Shown here: in pieces, positions 60,431 through 64,000 of the stretch | Layout: each line of letters starts with the position of its first letter | Numbering within the stretch: position 1 is the stretch's first letter | Assembly: GCF_000875775.1 (NCBI RefSeq) | Contig: NZ_CP010868.1 | Span: 1,561,707-1,625,706, forward strand | DNA: 64,000 nt | Source: Nitrosopumilus piranensis | GTDB taxonomy: Archaea > Thermoproteota > Nitrososphaeria > Nitrososphaerales > Nitrosopumilaceae | Direction of reading: 5' to 3' | The notes under the pieces: model-generated | What the model was told of the DNA's origin: nothing | Databases searched by the model: none | Seen by the model: the letters and a program-made list of their open reading frames with translations, nothing else | Position numbers and translations under genes: made by a program

Positions 60431-62524
60431 ATGCGACTTAGAAAATTCAGAGTTAGGGCATATCGTTGCATTCATGATTCTGGTGAAATAACAGTTGGCG
60501 ATTTAGCAGCATTTGTGGGAAGAAATGAAAGTGGAAAAACGACCATACTTCAAGCACTAACTCTTTTGAATAGAGATGAAGAGATTTCAGAACTAGATCT
60601 TTGTGACGAAATGAGTGAAGAACTCAAAGACGAGATTAGACTAGCTGAAGGGGAATTTGAATTAAATCAGCATGAAATTGAAATGCTAAAAGAAAAATTT
60701 CCAGGCCTGCCAGAAATAAAAAAGCTTAGATTATTTAGGACAAACAGAAGCCCCAAAGTCCAATATGAGTTTGATGACATTGAACTTGGAGAAGAAGAAA
60801 GTAAGGGACTTAATTCCTGGGAGAATTTCTCAAAACAAATAATAGAATTCTTAGATACAATTCCAAATCACCTTAGAATTCAAATTGACACATCATTTTT
60901 TGAGGGAGGTGTTCCAAATAATCAAGAATCATTTGACAGAGGAATGGCAGAATTTAGCAATCAATTTCATGTCATTGCAATTCAAGAACCTAAAGTAATT
61001 GAAGAGTGGGAAAAAATTTATGAGAGTCCAGAAAATCAGTTTTCAAATTTACTAAGTGGAAAAAGTGAGAAAACAGCTCTACAAAACTTTATTGAATCAG
61101 AACTGCATCCAAGGTTTGTTTATTTTTCAGATTATAAAAAAATCTATGGCAACATAAATCTCAACGAATATCTTAGAGAAGAGAAAGGGGAGAGAGCAGA
61201 TTCTATTGAATATGTAGAAGAATTTGACAAGGCAGAGACGGTAAGAAATCTCTTCTACCTAGCAGAACTAGACATGAATGAATTAGAAGAGGTCAAAGAG
61301 AGTCCATCAAAGTGTATCAAACTACTCAATACTGCAAGTAATAGATTAACAAGTAAACTAAATCCTGCATGGAAAGGAGACCCAATCCATGTAGACTTGA
61401 GATACAACCCAGGAAACATCATGAGTGTTGTAATCTCAGATGTTCACAGGGATGGGACAGTAACTAACACAGGATTACTAAATAGACGAGCTGAAGGTTT
61501 CAAATGGACATTTTCTTTTATTGTAAACTTTGCAGCTGAAACACAACGAGCAGAATTAAAAGAAGCAATTTTACTTTTAGATGAACCCGCAAGAAACCTT
61601 CATCCAACTCAACAAATGGGAATTTCAGATTTGTTAAAAAATTTGGCAGGTTCCAACCAAGTTTTGTATGCAACACATTCACCATTTATGATCTTTGATT
61701 ACACACCAGGAAATTTACTTGTAGTAGAGTTAGATAAACGAAAGCATCTAAGTAGAATATTTTATGATTATTGGAATGCAGATGACAAAACGCTGACTCC
61801 TATTTTGTATGGGTTATCAAGAGGACAAGTAGAATCTATCGTAGATAGAGAAATAGGAACAAATTCCAGACCAGTCATCATTGTAGAGACGATATCAGAT
61901 TCAATGTATCTAAATGCATTTGACAAATTCTTACAAGATCCAAATATCTCAATGAATCCACTCAATGTAGTTGCAGCATACAACAAAAACTCGGTTCTAC
62001 CTCTAGCAATTTTTTATAGAAACCATGGATACAGGACCTTTATTCTATTAGATAACACTGAAGAATCAAAACAAATTTCAGCCCAACTAGTTTCAAATGA
62101 ATTTTCACCTATTCAGACTATTTTCTTTGAATTGGAAGGCAAAAAGCTTGAATCAATTGAAGACTATATTGTACTTGAAGATTATTTGCATCCAGTTAAT
62201 CAGACATACGAGATTAAATTGAGACGAGAGGGATTCTCAAATCTTACCCCGGATGATGTTCTATCAAAAGATGGTAAAGGTAATTTGGAAAAATTAAGAA
62301 AGATTTGGCAGGAACATAATGATGATGATTGGGGCAAATTTAACAATGAAGAGATTACCAGATACATTTGTGAAAAAATTGCACTGGAGGAAACAAGTTT
62401 TCTCTCAGATAAAACAAAAGATCAATTTAGATCATTGTATAGACTAATTGCAGAACGAATTAGACAATACCAGAATGTCAATACAAAGTCAGATTTAGAT
62501 AAGTTTCAAAAGGCCAAAGCTTAA
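60431..62524 (+). CDS. OLD-like AAA ATPase with C-terminal TOPRIM-like domain
   Basis: A 697-residue protein. Walker A is GRNESGKTT at residues 30-38; the signature-like region is NRRAEGFKWTFSFIVNFAAE near 355; Walker B/D-loop is LLLDEPARNLHPTQQMG near 380; the switch His is in ATHSPFMI. The C-terminal third begins RPVIIVETISDSMYLNAF and TFILLDNTEESK, which match the E and first D of a TOPRIM nuclease; the second Asp of DxD appears replaced. OLD-family proteins act in phage exclusion or DNA repair. No UvrD-like helicase follows, so it is not a Gabija pair. Confidence 0.83.
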   Translation: MRLRKFRVRAYRCIHDSGEITVGDLAAFVGRNESGKTTILQALTLLNRDEEISELDLCDEMSEELKDEIRLAEGEFELNQHEIEMLKEKFPGLPEIKKLRLFRTNRSPKVQYEFDDIELGEEESKGLNSWENFSKQIIEFLDTIPNHLRIQIDTSFFEGGVPNNQESFDRGMAEFSNQFHVIAIQEPKVIEEWEKIYESPENQFSNLLSGKSEKTALQNFIESELHPRFVYFSDYKKIYGNINLNEYLREEKGERADSIEYVEEFDKAETVRNLFYLAELDMNELEEVKESPSKCIKLLNTASNRLTSKLNPAWKGDPIHVDLRYNPGNIMSVVISDVHRDGTVTNTGLLNRRAEGFKWTFSFIVNFAAETQRAELKEAILLLDEPARNLHPTQQMGISDLLKNLAGSNQVLYATHSPFMIFDYTPGNLLVVELDKRKHLSRIFYDYWNADDKTLTPILYGLSRGQVESIVDREIGTNSRPVIIVETISDSMYLNAFDKFLQDPNISMNPLNVVAAYNKNSVLPLAIFYRNHGYRTFILLDNTEESKQISAQLVSNEFSPIQTIFFELEGKKLESIEDYIVLEDYLHPVNQTYEIKLRREGFSNLTPDDVLSKDGKGNLEKLRKIWQEHNDDDWGKFNNEEITRYICEKIALEETSFLSDKTKDQFRSLYRLIAERIRQYQNVNTKSDLDKFQKAKA

Positions 62525-62597
62525 GAAGTTTGCTCATGAAAAATACTGAATTTAAAAATAGAAAGATAGGGAAAAGCCTTTAAGGTTTAAGTTAGAG

Positions 62598-64000
62598 ATG
62601 AATGGTTTGAAATTAATGAATACATCCTCTATGAGAGGAATTCTCCTTTCAGTTATACTATTATTTTCAATAACACTAATTTTAGTTCCATCAAATACAT
62701 TCGCTGAAGAGATTAATGCAAAGAGTATTGGACTAGAGGAAACAGTAATCATAGAATTTACAAATGATTCAGATACAGAAATCAATACTTTTAGAATTTG
62801 GCTTGGTGCAGATTTTAATTTTAAATCTTTTAAAACAGAAAAAGGATGGATAGGTGAAAAAACGCCTCAAGGAGTAATTATTTTTACATCTCCTGAATCA
62901 ATTAAAAAAGGAGAATCAGTAAAGTTTGGTGTAAAGACAGATAACAAAAATCCTGGAATTAATTGGAAGGCAATCGACATTAAAAGTAAAGAACAGGGCA
63001 TGGGAAAAGTATTACCAAAAGAATTGCCCGAAGTTATAAAGAATACAGAAATTAAACCAGATAAAAAATCTGTAGATATAGGAATTCTTTCTGATTCTAT
63101 TTTTAGAATAGTTCCAGAAAAACCCAACATGGGTTCAACTATAAGAGTAACTGGAGATAATTTTGGGGCATCACAAGAATTTGATTTTTACATAGATAAT
63201 TCAAAAATCGGTAGTTTTGAAACTGATGAAAACGGTCACTTTATGACAACAATGAAAATTCCTGATAATCAGAATGCAGACAGAGTAGATTTTAAAATAA
63301 AAGATAGTAAAGGAGAAGAGAAGAAAATTAGTCTAAGAATTGGAGAAATTGAAAACCGAATTCCAGAGACAGAAAATGTTAAACTCACAATCAAAGGAAT
63401 TCCAAATATAATACATAGAGGGGACTTGTTAGATATTTCAGGTACAGGGGCACCAAAGAGTGCAATCACTGCAGAGATTAAAACAGAAGATGGAGATATT
63501 ATCAACTCAAGAACAGCAGAAGTAGATGCTAAAGGAAATTGGAAATTAGCAGAACCAATAGCTATTCCACTAGACACACCATTTGGTAAATATAATGCAG
63601 TTATTACTGATGGAAGAGAAAGTATTCTAAAATCTTGGACAGTTGAATCAAATAAAAAAATAATAATTACTCCTTATAACTTGAAATTTCAACCGGGGGA
63701 GTTACTAAAGTTTAATGGAACTGCAGTACCCAACAAACCAATTGAAATTATTTTGGAGGATCCTCAAGGAAAAGAATTATTTTCAGACATCATTCAGTTA
63801 GATGAATCAGGTTTTGTTGAATTTGAATATCAAACAGAACAATCATCTATTAAAGGCACTTATACTCTAATTGCCACTCAGGATAAAGATATAGAATTTA
63901 TTTTTGCAGGATTAGGTCAACTGCCCGCAATTCCAGTTAATTTAGAATTTGATAGACTAAATTATAGTGCTGGAGATACTGCAGTAATTTCACTTACGGG
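62598..64000 (+). CDS. Secreted multi-domain Ig/TIG-like surface protein, 3' truncated
   Basis: Open from ATG 62598 to the window end, so at least 467 residues. There is a signal peptide (SVILLFSITLILVPSNTFAE). Beta-sandwich units follow: one near 175-250 resembles IPT/TIG (SIFRIVPEKPNMGSTIRVTG; DNFGASQEFDFYIDNSKIG) and others have Ig-like lead-ins (FQPGELLKFNGTAVPNKPIE; LEFDRLNYSAGDTAVISL). It may be an S-layer-associated or adhesion protein. The C-terminus, which would show an anchor, is outside the window. An in-frame ATG at 62616 is a possible alternative start. Confidence 0.82.
   Translation, partial: MNGLKLMNTSSMRGILLSVILLFSITLILVPSNTFAEEINAKSIGLEETVIIEFTNDSDTEINTFRIWLGADFNFKSFKTEKGWIGEKTPQGVIIFTSPESIKKGESVKFGVKTDNKNPGINWKAIDIKSKEQGMGKVLPKELPEVIKNTEIKPDKKSVDIGILSDSIFRIVPEKPNMGSTIRVTGDNFGASQEFDFYIDNSKIGSFETDENGHFMTTMKIPDNQNADRVDFKIKDSKGEEKKISLRIGEIENRIPETENVKLTIKGIPNIIHRGDLLDISGTGAPKSAITAEIKTEDGDIINSRTAEVDAKGNWKLAEPIAIPLDTPFGKYNAVITDGRESILKSWTVESNKKIIITPYNLKFQPGELLKFNGTAVPNKPIEIILEDPQGKELFSDIIQLDESGFVEFEYQTEQSSIKGTYTLIATQDKDIEFIFAGLGQLPAIPVNLEFDRLNYSAGDTAVISLT

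Noticed and set aside
60431-62524. Gabija defence system
   Set aside because: The ATPase/TOPRIM protein resembles GajA distantly, but the next gene is a secreted surface protein, not a UvrD-like helicase.

Overview
The window is a compact, AT-rich archaeal chromosome segment. It most likely comes from an ammonia-oxidising thaumarchaeon (Nitrososphaerota) of the Nitrosopumilus type. This rests on archaeal core genes (RadA, Nop5/fibrillarin, uL1/uL10/P1, eL21-Rpo4-DUF655-KsgA, eS30, Trm1, DUF432 beside MscS), on a TFE-beta/RPC39-like factor, and on output domains typical of this phylum (TackOD1-like, NitrOD5-like). Many genes start with TTG or GTG, some promoters look leaderless, and several neighbours overlap by a few bases. 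No ammonia-oxidation gene lies in the window, so the lifestyle is inferred from relatedness only.

Layout. (1) 1-16 kb is a type IV pilus / surface-adhesion island. It holds a secretion ATPase (cut by the window edge), two T2SSF-like membrane platform proteins, a zinc-ribbon TackOD1-like protein, three pilin-like proteins (one carrying a beta-propeller of about a dozen repeats), and a KaiC-like protein with a ruined P-loop. It also holds a large Ig-like surface protein, a tandemly duplicated major-pilin cassette with a decayed neighbour gene, an intact KaiC-like ATPase, a prepilin peptidase and a NitrOD5-like winged-helix regulator. (2) 16-26 kb carries ribosomal proteins uL1-uL10, P1 set apart from them, transporters, secreted proteins, a quinoprotein-type sugar dehydrogenase, an alcohol dehydrogenase and a frameshifted metzincin protease. 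(3) 26-33 kb carries AlaRS, LeuRS and a family-5 uracil-DNA glycosylase. (4) 33-43 kb is rich in small proteins, many of them 35-80 residue zinc-binding types, together with Dps, a cupredoxin-like protein lacking copper ligands, a methyltransferase, a SirB1-like protein and MscS-DUF432. (5) 43-60 kb is housekeeping: tRNA-Ser, isocitrate dehydrogenase, the KsgA cluster, RlmN, RadA, PyrD/PyrK, Nop5-fibrillarin, RNase HII, Trm1, RlmE and TFE-beta. (6) 60-64 kb has an OLD-like ATPase/TOPRIM protein and a secreted protein cut by the window edge.

The most notable items are the pilus island with its pilin-propeller fusion and duplicated pilin cassette. A second theme is low-complexity charged tails on three information-processing proteins within about 10 kb: RadA, Nop5 with an RGG array, and TFE-beta with eight perfect 30-bp repeats. 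A third is a dense run of unlisted micro-proteins at 35.3-37.3 kb beside a strong hairpin.
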